NCBI RefSeq assembly: GCF_947241125.1
Contig: NZ_OX365700.1
Coordinates: 3,814,001-3,878,000, forward strand
DNA: 64,000 nt
Direction of reading: 5' to 3'
DNA from: Nitrospira tepida
Lineage (GTDB): Bacteria > Nitrospirota > Nitrospiria > Nitrospirales > Nitrospiraceae
The first letter of the stretch is position 1. Each line of letters starts with the position of its first letter. Under the pieces are notes generated by a model. That model saw only the letters and a program-made list of their open reading frames with translations. It was not told the origin of the DNA and did no database searches. Position numbers and translations under genes: made by a program. Below, in pieces: positions 1 to 7,811 of the stretch.

Positions 1-578
1 CGATTCGGGTCCGCTCGCCCCATTCGGCGGCCGACGAAGAAGTGGCTGAGTTGTTGATGGGTGACGAACAGGGCAAACTGCTCTACCTGCTCGGGTCGGA
101 CTCCGACGCGCTGAAGCGGGGCAACGAAGCGTTCGATGAGCTGCTGGCCAAGCACGGCAAGCATCCGCTCGCCGTCTATGCGAACCTGGTCAAGGGCATC
201 AACGCCGGACGCGACTACAAACGGCTGGCGGCCGACAGGCCGGATAAAACGGTCTCGGTACGCAAAGCGGAAGCGGGAGAAAGCATCCAGCAATTGTCGT
301 CCGTCGCCGAAGCATCGGCCGGCGAGCGGGGCGTGGACAACATCACGCTGAACATGGTCATCCGCCGCATCGCGCGCGCCCAGAAGAAGGCGGGCGATCT
401 CGACAGGGCGGAAGCCACCCTCGACCGGATGGTCGAGACGTTCAAGAGAAAGCAGCTCAAGCCGCAGGTGTTGCGACGGATCACGGCTCAGGCGGAGGCT
501 GAAAAGGCTTCGTTGGGGTTGGGAGGCCATTCCGGCGAGAGCAACAACAACGGCCGTCGGGCGAGGCGGAAACATTGA
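1..578 (+). CDS. C-terminal part of a helical repeat (TPR-like) protein, start outside window
   Basis: The reading frame is open from base 3 with no stop, so the N-terminus lies left of the window; a GTG at 42 is in frame but has no convincing ribosome site. The visible 191 residues are hydrophilic and helical. Segments such as ALKRGNEAFDELLAKHG and RAQKKAGDLDRAEATLDRM have the small-residue spacing of tetratricopeptide helices, suggesting a scaffold protein. The end is strongly basic (NNNGRRARRKH). No catalytic motif is visible. A 38-bp perfect palindrome follows 39 bp after the stop. Confidence 0.6.
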   Translation, partial: IRVRSPHSAADEEVAELLMGDEQGKLLYLLGSDSDALKRGNEAFDELLAKHGKHPLAVYANLVKGINAGRDYKRLAADRPDKTVSVRKAEAGESIQQLSSVAEASAGERGVDNITLNMVIRRIARAQKKAGDLDRAEATLDRMVETFKRKQLKPQVLRRITAQAEAEKASLGLGGHSGESNNNGRRARRKH

Positions 579-617
579 CGTCCATGACGGCGCCGTGATG
601 AGATCGCGGTGACAGGC

Positions 618-655
618 AGGCTGAAGCAGGCGTTGGCCAACGCCTGCTTCAGCCT
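618..655. terminator. 38-bp perfect palindrome, probable terminator hairpin
   Basis: Two 19-nt arms starting AGGCTGAAGCAGG are exact reverse complements with no spacer, so the transcript could form a very stable stem. A second, overlapping inverted repeat (CCTTTGCC, one base, GGCAAAGG) runs from 653 to 669. The position, between the stop at 578 and the next start at 686, fits a terminator or a 3'-end stabiliser. Only three T residues follow, so intrinsic termination is not certain. Confidence 0.5.
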
Positions 656-685
656 TTGCCCGGCAAAGGTGGTCCTGCTCGTTCT

Positions 686-1201
686 ATGGCCATTGTGACG
701 CTGACATTGCACGGTCCGGATCGGCCGCTGACGCTTGGATCGCCGGTGCCGATCAGGATCGAGGTGAAGAACGTCTCATCCGGCAGCGTCTGGATGGTCG
801 GGGTCCTGGACGGATCGGAAACCGGCACCCGCTATCCGCATTATCTTCCGGAAATCAAACTCGGCGGGCGAGCCATCGCGAATCCGCCGGTCCCGGAAGA
901 CCCATTGGTAAGCCCTCTGCGTCTGGCGGACTTTCACCTGCTCCAACCGGGAGCCGGATTCGATCCGACGACAAAAGCCGGAGCGTCCTACCTTCCAGTC
1001 AGCACCTTCGCCAATTTCCGCCCATCCCTGCCGGGTCGCTATGAATTCCAGCTTGTACTCTCAACCGAGAGCAGAAGCCCGGATCAGTGGTTGGGAAAGT
1101 TCGGACAGGATGTTGAACGGGCCGCGGTGCTGGACCGGCTGGGATTGATCCCCAAATTCACCGTCACCTCGAATCTGCTTGTGGTCGAGGTGCGGGGATA
1201 A
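686..1201 (+). CDS. hypothetical protein, beta-rich
   Basis: A 171-residue protein without signal peptide or transmembrane segment. It alternates short beta-forming stretches (IVTLTLHG, IRIEVKNVSSGSVWMVGV, YEFQLVLSTES, LLVVEV), which resembles an immunoglobulin-like or other beta-sandwich domain; no catalytic residues stand out. I start it at ATG 686, preceded by AAAGGTGG about 13 nt upstream. An in-frame ATG at 656 lies inside the preceding hairpin and is unlikely. Function unknown. Confidence 0.6.
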   Translation: MAIVTLTLHGPDRPLTLGSPVPIRIEVKNVSSGSVWMVGVLDGSETGTRYPHYLPEIKLGGRAIANPPVPEDPLVSPLRLADFHLLQPGAGFDPTTKAGASYLPVSTFANFRPSLPGRYEFQLVLSTESRSPDQWLGKFGQDVERAAVLDRLGLIPKFTVTSNLLVVEVRG

Positions 1202-1295
1202 CGGCTGGCAGGGATTCTCTGCTTTACCTCTCGTCTCTTCCTTGCAACGTCACCCGTGCTGGTGCCATTGAGGCCATCGAGCAACTTTTATCTAC

Positions 1296-1550
1296 GAGGC
1301 TTCCTCCAAGCTCGTTCGTTGTCTTTCCCTTGGAGAGCAGTCTGGTAGGATCCTCACCGCGCGCATCCCACGAAGGCTTTCTGAGGCCGCGCCTCGTGCG
1401 ACCACGGCTATCAATGCTCCTTCCAAGCTTGCTCGTTGTCTATTTCCCAGGACGGGCACCCGCGCTGGTCCCCCTGCGGCCGTCGAGTGAGGCCCTTCCG
1501 AGGGCGCGCGCTCCGGGAGCACAGGACCAGTACGGGTGCCCGTCCTCCCC
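1296..1550. repeat. locus-specific hairpin repeat, copy 1 plus a degenerate half copy
   Basis: Arms at 1449-1471 and 1524-1546 (starting AGGACGGGCACCC and GGACCAGTACGGG) are near-perfect reverse complements of 23 nt around a 52-nt loop. The family-wide flank TGCTCCTTCCAAGCTTGC precedes them at about 1418. A degenerate flank copy (TTCCTCCAAGCTCGTTCG) lies near 1301. Short frames through this segment are not genes. The right arm ends 4 nt before the last base of the leftward zinc-ribbon gene. Confidence 0.75.
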
Positions 1551-1910
1551 TCATGTCTCCATCATCTCCAGCCTCGCATCAAACTCATGCCCACAGGCGG
1601 TGCAACGGATGCAGTCCGACTCGACCGTAAACTCATCGGACCTGATGCCCATCCCGCCGCAATCCGGACAGCGGGCCAGGTGGACCCTGCGATCATCCAC
1701 CGTCTCATATTGGACGCCGCGGAGGCAGTAGATCAGCTTCCCGTCCAGCAACCACGGCCGGCCTGCGTTATCGACGACGGGCAACACGAGGTAGTGATGG
1801 TTCACGTAGTCTTCGATCTCGCGCTGGCTCGTGAACCCGTCACGAATCAGCTTCCCTCCCACCGCCTCATACAGCGCGTGCCCTTTCACGATCGCCTTGG
1901 TCGGACCCAT
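1551..1910 (-). CDS. small zinc-ribbon protein
   Basis: A 119-residue protein whose C-terminal third carries two Cys pairs (ARCPDCGG and CIRCTACGHEF) able to bind one zinc in a ribbon fold. The N-terminal part is unrecognised. The frame stays open upstream, but ATG 1910 is preceded by GGGAGGTGGGAT, a strong ribosome site, and the upstream residues look non-coding. No partner gene is adjacent. The stop abuts hairpin repeat copy 1, which may form its 3' end. A nucleic-acid-binding role is possible but not shown. Confidence 0.65.
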   Translation of the reverse strand: MGPTKAIVKGHALYEAVGGKLIRDGFTSQREIEDYVNHHYLVLPVVDNAGRPWLLDGKLIYCLRGVQYETVDDRRVHLARCPDCGGMGIRSDEFTVESDCIRCTACGHEFDARLEMMET

Positions 1911-2265
1911 ATCCCACCTCCCAATCTTGAATAAGGTCTTGAATAGGCCGTTGAACAGTGAGCGCGATGCGTTTCGAACGAGAGACGCGGATCGCCCACG
2001 AGCGGAGCGAAACCTGCTCCATAGACGATCCTGGTTCGACACAGAGTATTCGCAGGGGTTGGATGCGACAATCGAGAGAGACTACAGGTATGCAGAGGAG
2101 CGGTCCGGGTCATGGCCACCCACCTCCTGCCATCCCACACGCGAGGTGGCCGAATCTTACCCCTGCCGTATCAGAGAGGCAAGATGCCGTTCATGGAGCC
2201 GGTTGGTCGAGCGCGTGATGACGAGGTGACGACTGGACGAGGTATCGAGTAAGCCAACGGATACG
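1911..2265. other. intergenic stretch, no gene seen
   Basis: Frames here are short, lack ribosome sites and run through both strands without recognisable protein sequence. The segment presumably holds the promoters or 5' region of the leftward zinc-ribbon gene and the 3' region of the glycosyltransferase gene. I see no RNA gene or clear hairpin. Confidence 0.4.
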
Positions 2266-2949
2266 TTAATCGGAGAGGCGAAATCGGATGATGGTGTAGA
2301 TGGCGGCCAAGCCGTCCTTCCAGGTGATCTTCTTGCCCTCTTGATACGTGCGGCCCCGATAGCTGACGGGCACTTCATAGATCCGGTATCCTCGCTTGGC
2401 CACCTTCATCGTAAACTCCGGCTCAAAGCCGAACCGGTCGGACCTGAGCGGCAGATCCTTCAGGACTTCCCGCCTGAACACTTTGTAACAGACCTCCATG
2501 TCGGACAGGTTCAAGTTACTGAGCACGTTGGAGAGCAGCGTCAACAGCTTATTGCCGATGTAATGCCAGAAGAACAGCACCCGGTGAGGCCCGCCAAGAA
2601 ACCGCGACCCATACACCACATCGGCATGGCCCTCTTGAATGGGCCGCAAGAGGATCGGGTAGTCCGCGGGATCGTACTCCAAGTCCGCATCCTGGATGAT
2701 CACCACATCGCCGCCGACGGCTTCAAAGCCGGTGCGCAGCGCGGCGCCCTTGCCTCGATTGCGCTCATGGAACAGCACCCGGACATCGGGATGCCGCTTC
2801 ATGACTTCCAGTTGCGCCCGCGTGCCGTCCGTAGACCCGTCATCGACGATGATGATCTCCTTTTCAAACGGGGCCTTCCGCACGCGCGAGACAATCTCGG
2901 TGATCGTGGCGAGCTCGTTATACACAGGAATGACAATCGAGAGCTTCAT
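2266..2949 (-). CDS. family-2 glycosyltransferase, dolichol-phosphate-mannose-synthase type
   Basis: A 227-residue cytoplasmic GT-A enzyme. The N-terminus has the family signature IVIPVYNE (residues 5-12), the nucleotide-sugar motif VDDGSTDGT near residue 36 and the metal-binding DADLEYDP near residue 89, followed by YGSRFLGG. There is no C-terminal membrane domain, as in the short DPM1-like members that move a sugar from a nucleotide donor to a polyprenyl phosphate for cell-surface glycan assembly. The substrate cannot be told from sequence. It stands alone, with no glycan cluster around it. Confidence 0.85.
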   Translation of the reverse strand: MKLSIVIPVYNELATITEIVSRVRKAPFEKEIIIVDDGSTDGTRAQLEVMKRHPDVRVLFHERNRGKGAALRTGFEAVGGDVVIIQDADLEYDPADYPILLRPIQEGHADVVYGSRFLGGPHRVLFFWHYIGNKLLTLLSNVLSNLNLSDMEVCYKVFRREVLKDLPLRSDRFGFEPEFTMKVAKRGYRIYEVPVSYRGRTYQEGKKITWKDGLAAIYTIIRFRLSD

Positions 2950-3308
2950 CGCACCCTTCCCTTGGCCCCGAGGTTTTCCTCCGCACGCGGGCTCGAACAG
3001 CGACGAGCCTCCGCCTTCAGCGGCGGTTTCGACAGGGAGCTTGTAAAAAAAGGCTAGGACGGGGACAGAAATGTGTCAAGGAACATCACGAACCGGGATG
3101 TCGCGAGACGCCGTCCCCACCGGCTCAGAACATGACAGCACGCCGCCAATGGCATGATGACGTGACCATCAGGGTAGCCGGTGACGAGTCTGTCAGTCTG
3201 ATCAGGGCTTAAGTTTCTTGATGTCTTATCGCAAGACCCGACTCCGTCCGGCACTTCACGGAAGCGGGCCGAACCGCGCCTTGCGCCAGACAATGCGACG
3301 AGACGCGA
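2950..3308. other. intergenic stretch with possible transposon-border remnants
   Basis: No gene is supported. The sequence ATCGCAAGACCCGA near 3226 resembles the border repeat of the element at 60020-60250 and a similar site near 5167. Near 3058 GGACGGGGAC is partly complementary to GCCGTCCCC near 3112. The segment may be a decayed REP-type or Y1-transposase-associated element, but this is inference. Confidence 0.35.
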
Positions 3309-3545
3309 CTACGCGGCCTTGAGGATCGCCCTGCGAACAGACTGAGGAACGGTGATGGGATGGAAGAAGTCTTTGGGATAGAGATAATCCTCACCGGACT
3401 CATCGATCACACGAACTTGCCCATGCTTGAGAGCGCTGGGATCCGGCAAAGAGATGTAGATTTTTCGCTTTTCGAGCGACGTGACATAGCCCTTGTTCTC
3501 GACACAAATCACAAACCGCGCGGTAGAGAGTTTAGGAATCCTCAT
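3309..3545 (-). CDS. conserved small hypothetical protein, second gene of a two-gene module
   Basis: A 78-residue soluble protein with the striking core RVIDESGEDYLYPKDFF and an N-terminal FVICVENKGYVTSLEKRKIY. I recall a family of small bacterial proteins with this ENxGY...DESGEDYLYP pattern that occur beside a partner like the gene just upstream, but I cannot name a function. ATG 3545 is preceded by GAGGAG with 8-nt spacing, preferred over ATG 3560. It lies 11 bp downstream of its neighbour in the same orientation, so the two are very likely co-transcribed. A regulatory or toxin-antitoxin role is possible and unproven. Confidence 0.6.
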   Translation of the reverse strand: MRIPKLSTARFVICVENKGYVTSLEKRKIYISLPDPSALKHGQVRVIDESGEDYLYPKDFFHPITVPQSVRRAILKAA

Positions 3546-3556
3546 CGGGAAACTCC

Positions 3557-3787
3557 TCACAACAATCGCTTGATCTTATATTCTTTGCGACCTATGCGTG
3601 TGGCCTCATACCAGTGGATCTCAGCCTCATGAACTGACCCATCTGAAAGCCGAACCTTGGCAATGCCCTTTCGCTTGCGCCAACGCCCCTTCCCATAGAT
3701 CTTTCGGAGCCGTGCGACCTCTCGAATCCCTGTCCCAACTGCAAATGTCTCAATCTGAGTGATCGACCCAAGGATTTCAAAATACAC
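3557..3787 (-). CDS. conserved small basic hypothetical protein, first gene of a two-gene module
   Basis: A 76-residue basic protein (IRE VARLRKIYGKGRWRKRKG; ends RIGRKEYKIKRLL) with a middle section AEIHWYEATRIG. Similar short proteins with the KxYGKGRWRKxKG and LHWYEA pattern are familiar to me as uncharacterised bacterial proteins. The high charge suggests nucleic-acid binding. It is followed after 11 bp by the DESGEDYLYP protein, and the pair forms a compact transcription unit next to a vapBC locus, typical company for addiction or regulatory modules. Confidence 0.6.
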   Translation of the reverse strand: MYFEILGSITQIETFAVGTGIREVARLRKIYGKGRWRKRKGIAKVRLSDGSVHEAEIHWYEATRIGRKEYKIKRLL

Positions 3788-3904
3788 TCACTAATGCTCC
3801 CAAAGTCTATGGAATGCAGTCAATGGGAAAAGCGAGGGCCTTGTCAAAAACGCTGCGCACCCTACAAGGAGGCAGGGAAACCACACCTGTTCTTCATGCG
3901 GACC

Positions 3905-4151
3905 CCAGCCCACATTATTCATGAGCGCTTCTACTGCAACCACCGACACGCCGCTGCGACAAGCCAGCATGCGCCTCTGGGGTATGCTGGCGGGCAGGCT
4001 CGCCCCTCACGGCCTCAACGTACTGTTTCAAGTACGCCTCCGCCTCAAGGGGCTCCGCGTGGGGGTACCCATTGCTCTTCTCCATGCAATGGGTCCAACG
4101 CTTGGCGTCTCAGTGGTTTCGTGACGAACCGTCATGAATAATGTGGGCTAG
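3905..4151. mobile_element. MITE-like element, copy 1 (247 bp)
   Basis: The ends are inverted repeats: TCATGAATAATGTGGGCTAG at 4132-4151 and its complement, with one mismatch, at 3905-3924. The interior contains a hairpin around 3968-3994 (CCAGCAT ... ATGCTGG) and another near 4067-4095 (ACCCATTGC ... GCAATGGGT). It holds no transposase. A second copy with the same ends and about 160 shared interior bases lies at 29866-30193. Target-site duplications are not obvious. A transposase acting in trans is inferred, not seen. Confidence 0.8.
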
Positions 4152-4273
4152 AACCCATCGCGCGGGCACGTCGGCCGAAAAGCCGTGACGGGGCTGTCAG
4201 CGCACCGCCGCTGATGTTCGGTACTGGCAATGGACCCTAGGCGGAGGCGTGACTACGGACTGCGGAACGGTGA

Positions 4274-4684
4274 TCAGAAATCCTCGATTTGGATCCACGG
4301 GACACGGGCAAAGTGCTTGTGATCGTAGGTAAGGATCTGCGTGAGCCCCCGCTCTCTCATTTCGAAGGCGGTGTACGCATCGACAAAGTCGATGCTTGCA
4401 TGCACATAGAGATCAAGCGCCAGAAGAATAAGCGGCATGTCGGGACATTCCAGGTTGGGTGTATTCAGAATTTTCTCGACCTTCGCTGCGATATCTGGTT
4501 TGGCGACCTTGTAAAAAGACTCCAGGGTCCAGATGATTTCGGCGATGACGAGCAGGCTCGTCGCCAACCGAACCTTGCCGCGCAGGGCGTCTCGAAACAG
4601 TGTCTCGGCGCGTTTGGCTTTGCCCGGGTCGTCGTTGGTTAAGAAACGGAGAAACACATTGGTATCGACGAACAGGTTAACCAT
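4274..4684 (-). CDS. vapC: VapC-type PIN-domain ribonuclease toxin
   Basis: A 136-residue PIN domain of normal VapC length. It opens with FVDTNVFLRFL, carrying the first catalytic Asp, has a conserved Glu in VIAEIIWTLE and the later acidic pair in IDFVDAYTAFE; these residues hold the metal ions used to cleave RNA. It overlaps the 3' end of the antitoxin gene by 8 bp, the usual translational coupling of vapBC. The final WIQIEDF is also typical. The RNA target cannot be predicted. Confidence 0.9.
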   Translation of the reverse strand: MVNLFVDTNVFLRFLTNDDPGKAKRAETLFRDALRGKVRLATSLLVIAEIIWTLESFYKVAKPDIAAKVEKILNTPNLECPDMPLILLALDLYVHASIDFVDAYTAFEMRERGLTQILTYDHKHFARVPWIQIEDF

Positions 4685-4928
4685 GTCCGGCCACCCTCTT
4701 GGCCACAGTGTGCTTCACCGCCTGACGAATCTTGTCAAAATCTTCAGGATGCATCGATGGCTGAACCGACCCTTTAAGATCGAGGATGGTGCCCTTGATG
4801 ACCTTCAAGACGACTTCCTCACCACGCACCACAAAGAACACCTTCTCCCCTTCTTTGACCCCCAGACGATCCCGAATGACCTTGGGGATTGTGACTTGTC
4901 CCTTTCGGGTCATGGTTGATTCAAGCAT
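4677..4928 (-). CDS. vapB: VapB-type AbrB/SpoVT antitoxin
   Basis: An 83-residue protein whose first 50 residues are an AbrB/MazE swapped-hairpin DNA-binding domain (TMTRKGQVTIPKVIRDRLGV, then EGEKVFFVVRGEEVVLK). The C-terminal tail should wrap the VapC toxin and block its active site. AAGGAGG with 5-nt spacing precedes ATG 4928. It is the first gene of the operon. The inverted repeat over the promoter is the likely operator for autorepression by the VapBC complex. Confidence 0.9.
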   Translation of the reverse strand: MLESTMTRKGQVTIPKVIRDRLGVKEGEKVFFVVRGEEVVLKVIKGTILDLKGSVQPSMHPEDFDKIRQAVKHTVAKRVAGHG

Positions 4929-4946
4929 TCCTACCTCCTTGCCTTT

Positions 4947-4989
4947 TGTAGTACATGTTAATTCTAGTACTACATTTCACCCACGTCAA
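4947..4989 (-). promoter_or_regulatory. vapBC promoter with overlapping operator
   Basis: Reading leftward, TTGACG (4984-4989) and TAGAAT (4961-4966) are separated by 17 nt, an excellent sigma-70 promoter. An inverted repeat TGTAGTAC / GTACTACA (4947-4954 and 4967-4974) sits on both sides of the -10 element. A dimeric AbrB-fold repressor bound there would occlude RNA polymerase, which fits conditional autoregulation of the toxin pair. Confidence 0.7.
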
Positions 4990-5266
4990 TGCGACGAACA
5001 GCAGGCCCTCCTCGACGCCACACACCCCTTGGTGGTCAAAATCGCGCATGAAGGTTGCTTACCGAAGGCGGACTTCAAGACCCAGGTTCGCGGCCCCAGA
5101 GGAAAAGTAGCCGTCACGGGCGTGTCATCTTATCCAGGGAGGTATGGGAGGGGACCATAGTCATGTATCATCGCAAGACCCGACCCTGCCAGTGCGCTCG
5201 TTCTGATCGTGCGGCCTCTGCGAGCACAGAGACCATGCCAGCCGCTCCGCACCACCCCAGGAACTA
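4990..5266. other. intergenic stretch with a partial repeat
   Basis: No supported gene. Around 5167 lies ATCGCAAGACCCGACCCT, similar to the border repeat of the element at 60020-60250. From 5208 the sequence TGATCGTGCGGCCTCTGC continues into GAGCACAG, the conserved loop end of the hairpin repeat family, so a right half copy is present without its left arm. Confidence 0.45.
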
Positions 5267-5468
5267 CCAATGCTCCCTCCAAGCTTGCTCGTTGTCACTC
5301 TCACCTATAAGAGCGGCCTTATTCCGTGAGTCTATGATTGCCGCATCTGTTGATCTGGCAGCTATTTCGTAAAAGGGGCAGCCAGGCTGTCCTTTACTGC
5401 GCGCATGGAGCGACCACTGTTTCATCGTGGGGGCTCTGCGAGCAAGAAGGATGGCCTGGCTGCCCCTT
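5267..5468. repeat. locus-specific hairpin repeat, copy 2
   Basis: The family flank ATGCTCCCTCCAAGCTTGC is at about 5269, followed by arms at 5373-5394 and 5447-5468 (AAGGGGCAGCCAGG and AAGGATGGCCTGG) that are reverse complements with two or three mismatches around a 52-nt loop (ACTGCGCGCATGGAGCGA ... CTCTGCGAGCA). About 75 extra bases lie between the flank and the left arm. The right arm ends 20 nt from the stop of the leftward phosphofructokinase-fusion gene. Confidence 0.75.
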
Positions 5469-5488
5469 CTATTCATCCCAGACCGCCC

Positions 5489-7801
5489 TTACTCCCTCTC
5501 CCTCCCATGCATCCTCATGAACAGCTCCCAATCGAAGGGCTTGGGGGCGAGCGCGTGCAGCGGGATGGCTTCGACCGCGGCCTGGTCCCGGTAGGCCAGC
5601 ATGCAGCCCACGACATCTGCGGGCCGTTCAACCAGCCGGCGGATTGTTTCATAGGCCAGGTGCTGCGCGATGGCCTTGTCCTCCGGCGTCGGCGGCGCGC
5701 CGCGCAACGTGTGGCCGAGGATCGTGGCCTTCGTGGCGGGCGTGAGCGGATAGTGCCCGTCGTGCGGGCGCACCTGCGGCCAGCCCGCGACCTCCCGCGC
5801 CACAAACTCGGGCAGGCCGTGCACCCCGCCCTCCGGATGGTGGCGATGCGGCGTCCGTTCGGCGACGAGAAACAGATGGCTCTTGTTCGGTACGCCCAAC
5901 GACCGTTTCAGGGTGCCGAGAATCACCTCGTCGATGTAGGCGTCCGGATCGGGATGTTCGTTCACCAGCACCCCTTCCGCCCGGGCCTGATAGGCACAGG
6001 CCAGGGCCAGATGGCCGGACCCGGCTCCCATCACCTCCACGAAGAACACGCTCCCCATCGCCGAGCTGGTCGCCTTCAACGATTCGATCGACTGGTCGGC
6101 CAATCGGATGGCCGAATGAAAGCCCAGCGACGTGGTCCCGGCCAGATTGTTGTCGATCGTCCCGGGAATCCCGACCACCTGGACCCCGAAGGTCTCATAG
6201 ATGGCGCGCGCCCCGCGCAGGCTGCCGTCGCCGCCGAGCACGACCAGGGCGCCGTCCCGTAGGAACGGCTCCAGATGCCGCACCGCCGCCCGTTGCACCT
6301 GTTCGTCCTTGAAATCTTCGAACCGGCTGCTGCCGATCGGGCTGCTCGGCCTGCTGCCCAGCATGCGCGTGTCCTGTTCGGAGACCTTCTCGATCCAATT
6401 GTTCGCCAGGCCGAGAAAGCCGTGCCGCACGAAGTACACTTCCAATCCGAACCGGTTTCCAGTCACCCGCAATTCCTTCAGCGCCGCCCCGGCCCCGGCA
6501 AAGTCTCCGCCCGACACCAGCGCCACGATCCGCCTCACCTGCTGCGGCTTCAACATGACGCGATCCCGCCTGGTGCGTTCCACCGACATCCAGGCTTCCC
6601 GCTCCGCCCGCTCGCGCTGCGACAGGCCCACCGCGGTTGAATAGCCCGAGATCTGGCGGTTCTCATAGGTCAGCAACACGACGTTGTCCTGGCCTTCTTT
6701 ATATTCGCCGAACTCGGTGAAGGCCTCCGCGAACGGACGAGGGTCCAGAAAGATCATCAGCGCCCGCAAGGTCGAGCTGTGGGTGTAGAGGCAGGCCACG
6801 GTGCCGCGATGCGCCTCCGCCAGCCGATGAATGCCATCGACCACGCTCACATAGGTATCGAAAAAGGAGTTGCCGCCCGGATAGCAGTAGAGCGGATGTT
6901 TGAGCAGGGTCTTGGCGACCTTCGCGTCGACGCCGAACGCCTGCGCCGCCGCCTCGGCCTCCGCCGCCTTCTCGATGCCGGTCACCCAGCCGAAGTCCTG
7001 CGACTCCAAGGCATCGGCCGTCATGGGAGCGGCCGACTCTCCTCGTCCCGCCGCCAGCGCCGCGGACACCCGCTGATACAATTGCGTCGTGTTCGGGCTG
7101 CGGCTCACCAGGTGCACGAACGATTGCGGGTCCAGATAGTTGTGGACATGCAAATAATCGAGCTGCTGCCCGACCACCCCGAGAATCTTTGCCAAGGCCG
7201 TTCCGACCGCCTCCGCCTTGGCGATGCCCCGTTCCTGATCCAGCACGTTCGCCAGCCGGCAGCCGACCCGATGGGTCTTGCTTTCGACCTGCGAGATGCC
7301 GTGCCGCATCGCAAACAGCAGCGTGCGCTCGGTCAGGTCGCGGGGCAGGAGCCAGAAGCGGTCGTCTCCCAAGTCGAGGACGATCCGCCCCTCTGCCAGT
7401 TGCGGGGTGAGCTGCGCGCGGGGCACGATCGCGACGGGACGCCGGATCGGCGGCTTCTGCACCCGTCCGATGGCGGCCCGATAGAGGGACACGAGCCGCC
7501 CCTCCGCCACCAGCCTGTTCCAGGCGGCATAGAAGACGAGGGCATCGCCGCCGCAAGGACCGTCGATCAGTTCCTGTCTGGCTGCACGATAGGCGCCGGC
7601 ATCGGCAAACCCGGCCGCAGCCCGCTCGACAACAGACAGGATACCAGCCTGCGCGGCCGTGGCCTGCCTGACACGATCAGCGGAAGGCGCGATCGGCCCC
7701 GGCAGCACCGCCTCGCCGATACGCGGCAAGCGGCTCAGCGCCTCCCCGTAAGCCAGCAACGATTCCACCGTGACGAATTGGAGATGGTCGGTCTTGGACA
7801 T
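5489..7801 (-). CDS. histidine-phosphatase / 6-phosphofructokinase fusion protein
   Basis: A 770-residue protein. Residues about 160-385 look like a histidine-phosphatase domain: FAMRHG (His167), then YPGGNSF (307-313) and THSSTLRAL (340-348), the order seen in phosphoglycerate mutase and fructose-2,6-bisphosphatase. Residues about 423-770 are a PFK-1-type domain: SGGDFAG, GSRPS, GGDGS (523-527), PGTIDNN (546-552) and EVMGAGSG (589-596). GGDGS rather than GGDDS favours ATP over pyrophosphate. Two usual PFK residues differ: the second Asp of TIDND is Asn and the Arg of EVMGR is Ala. In the phosphatase part the usual Glu of PGGES is Asn. Residues 1-155 are unrecognised. A role in the fructose-6-phosphate / fructose-bisphosphate step is inferred; activity of either half is uncertain. 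Confidence 0.8.
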   Translation of the reverse strand: MSKTDHLQFVTVESLLAYGEALSRLPRIGEAVLPGPIAPSADRVRQATAAQAGILSVVERAAAGFADAGAYRAARQELIDGPCGGDALVFYAAWNRLVAEGRLVSLYRAAIGRVQKPPIRRPVAIVPRAQLTPQLAEGRIVLDLGDDRFWLLPRDLTERTLLFAMRHGISQVESKTHRVGCRLANVLDQERGIAKAEAVGTALAKILGVVGQQLDYLHVHNYLDPQSFVHLVSRSPNTTQLYQRVSAALAAGRGESAAPMTADALESQDFGWVTGIEKAAEAEAAAQAFGVDAKVAKTLLKHPLYCYPGGNSFFDTYVSVVDGIHRLAEAHRGTVACLYTHSSTLRALMIFLDPRPFAEAFTEFGEYKEGQDNVVLLTYENRQISGYSTAVGLSQRERAEREAWMSVERTRRDRVMLKPQQVRRIVALVSGGDFAGAGAALKELRVTGNRFGLEVYFVRHGFLGLANNWIEKVSEQDTRMLGSRPSSPIGSSRFEDFKDEQVQRAAVRHLEPFLRDGALVVLGGDGSLRGARAIYETFGVQVVGIPGTIDNNLAGTTSLGFHSAIRLADQSIESLKATSSAMGSVFFVEVMGAGSGHLALACAYQARAEGVLVNEHPDPDAYIDEVILGTLKRSLGVPNKSHLFLVAERTPHRHHPEGGVHGLPEFVAREVAGWPQVRPHDGHYPLTPATKATILGHTLRGAPPTPEDKAIAQHLAYETIRRLVERPADVVGCMLAYRDQAAVEAIPLHALAPKPFDWELFMRMHGRERE

Positions 7802-7811
7802 CTTCGCTCCG

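Noticed and set aside
1292-1731. Short frames in both directions through repeat copy 1
   Set aside because: They follow the repeat sequence and recur as fragments at other copies; no ribosome sites.
3794-4141. 115-codon and 67-codon frames in MITE copy 1 (also 85-94 codons in copy 2)
   Set aside because: The frame is not preserved across the two copies and includes the terminal repeats; I treat it as non-coding.
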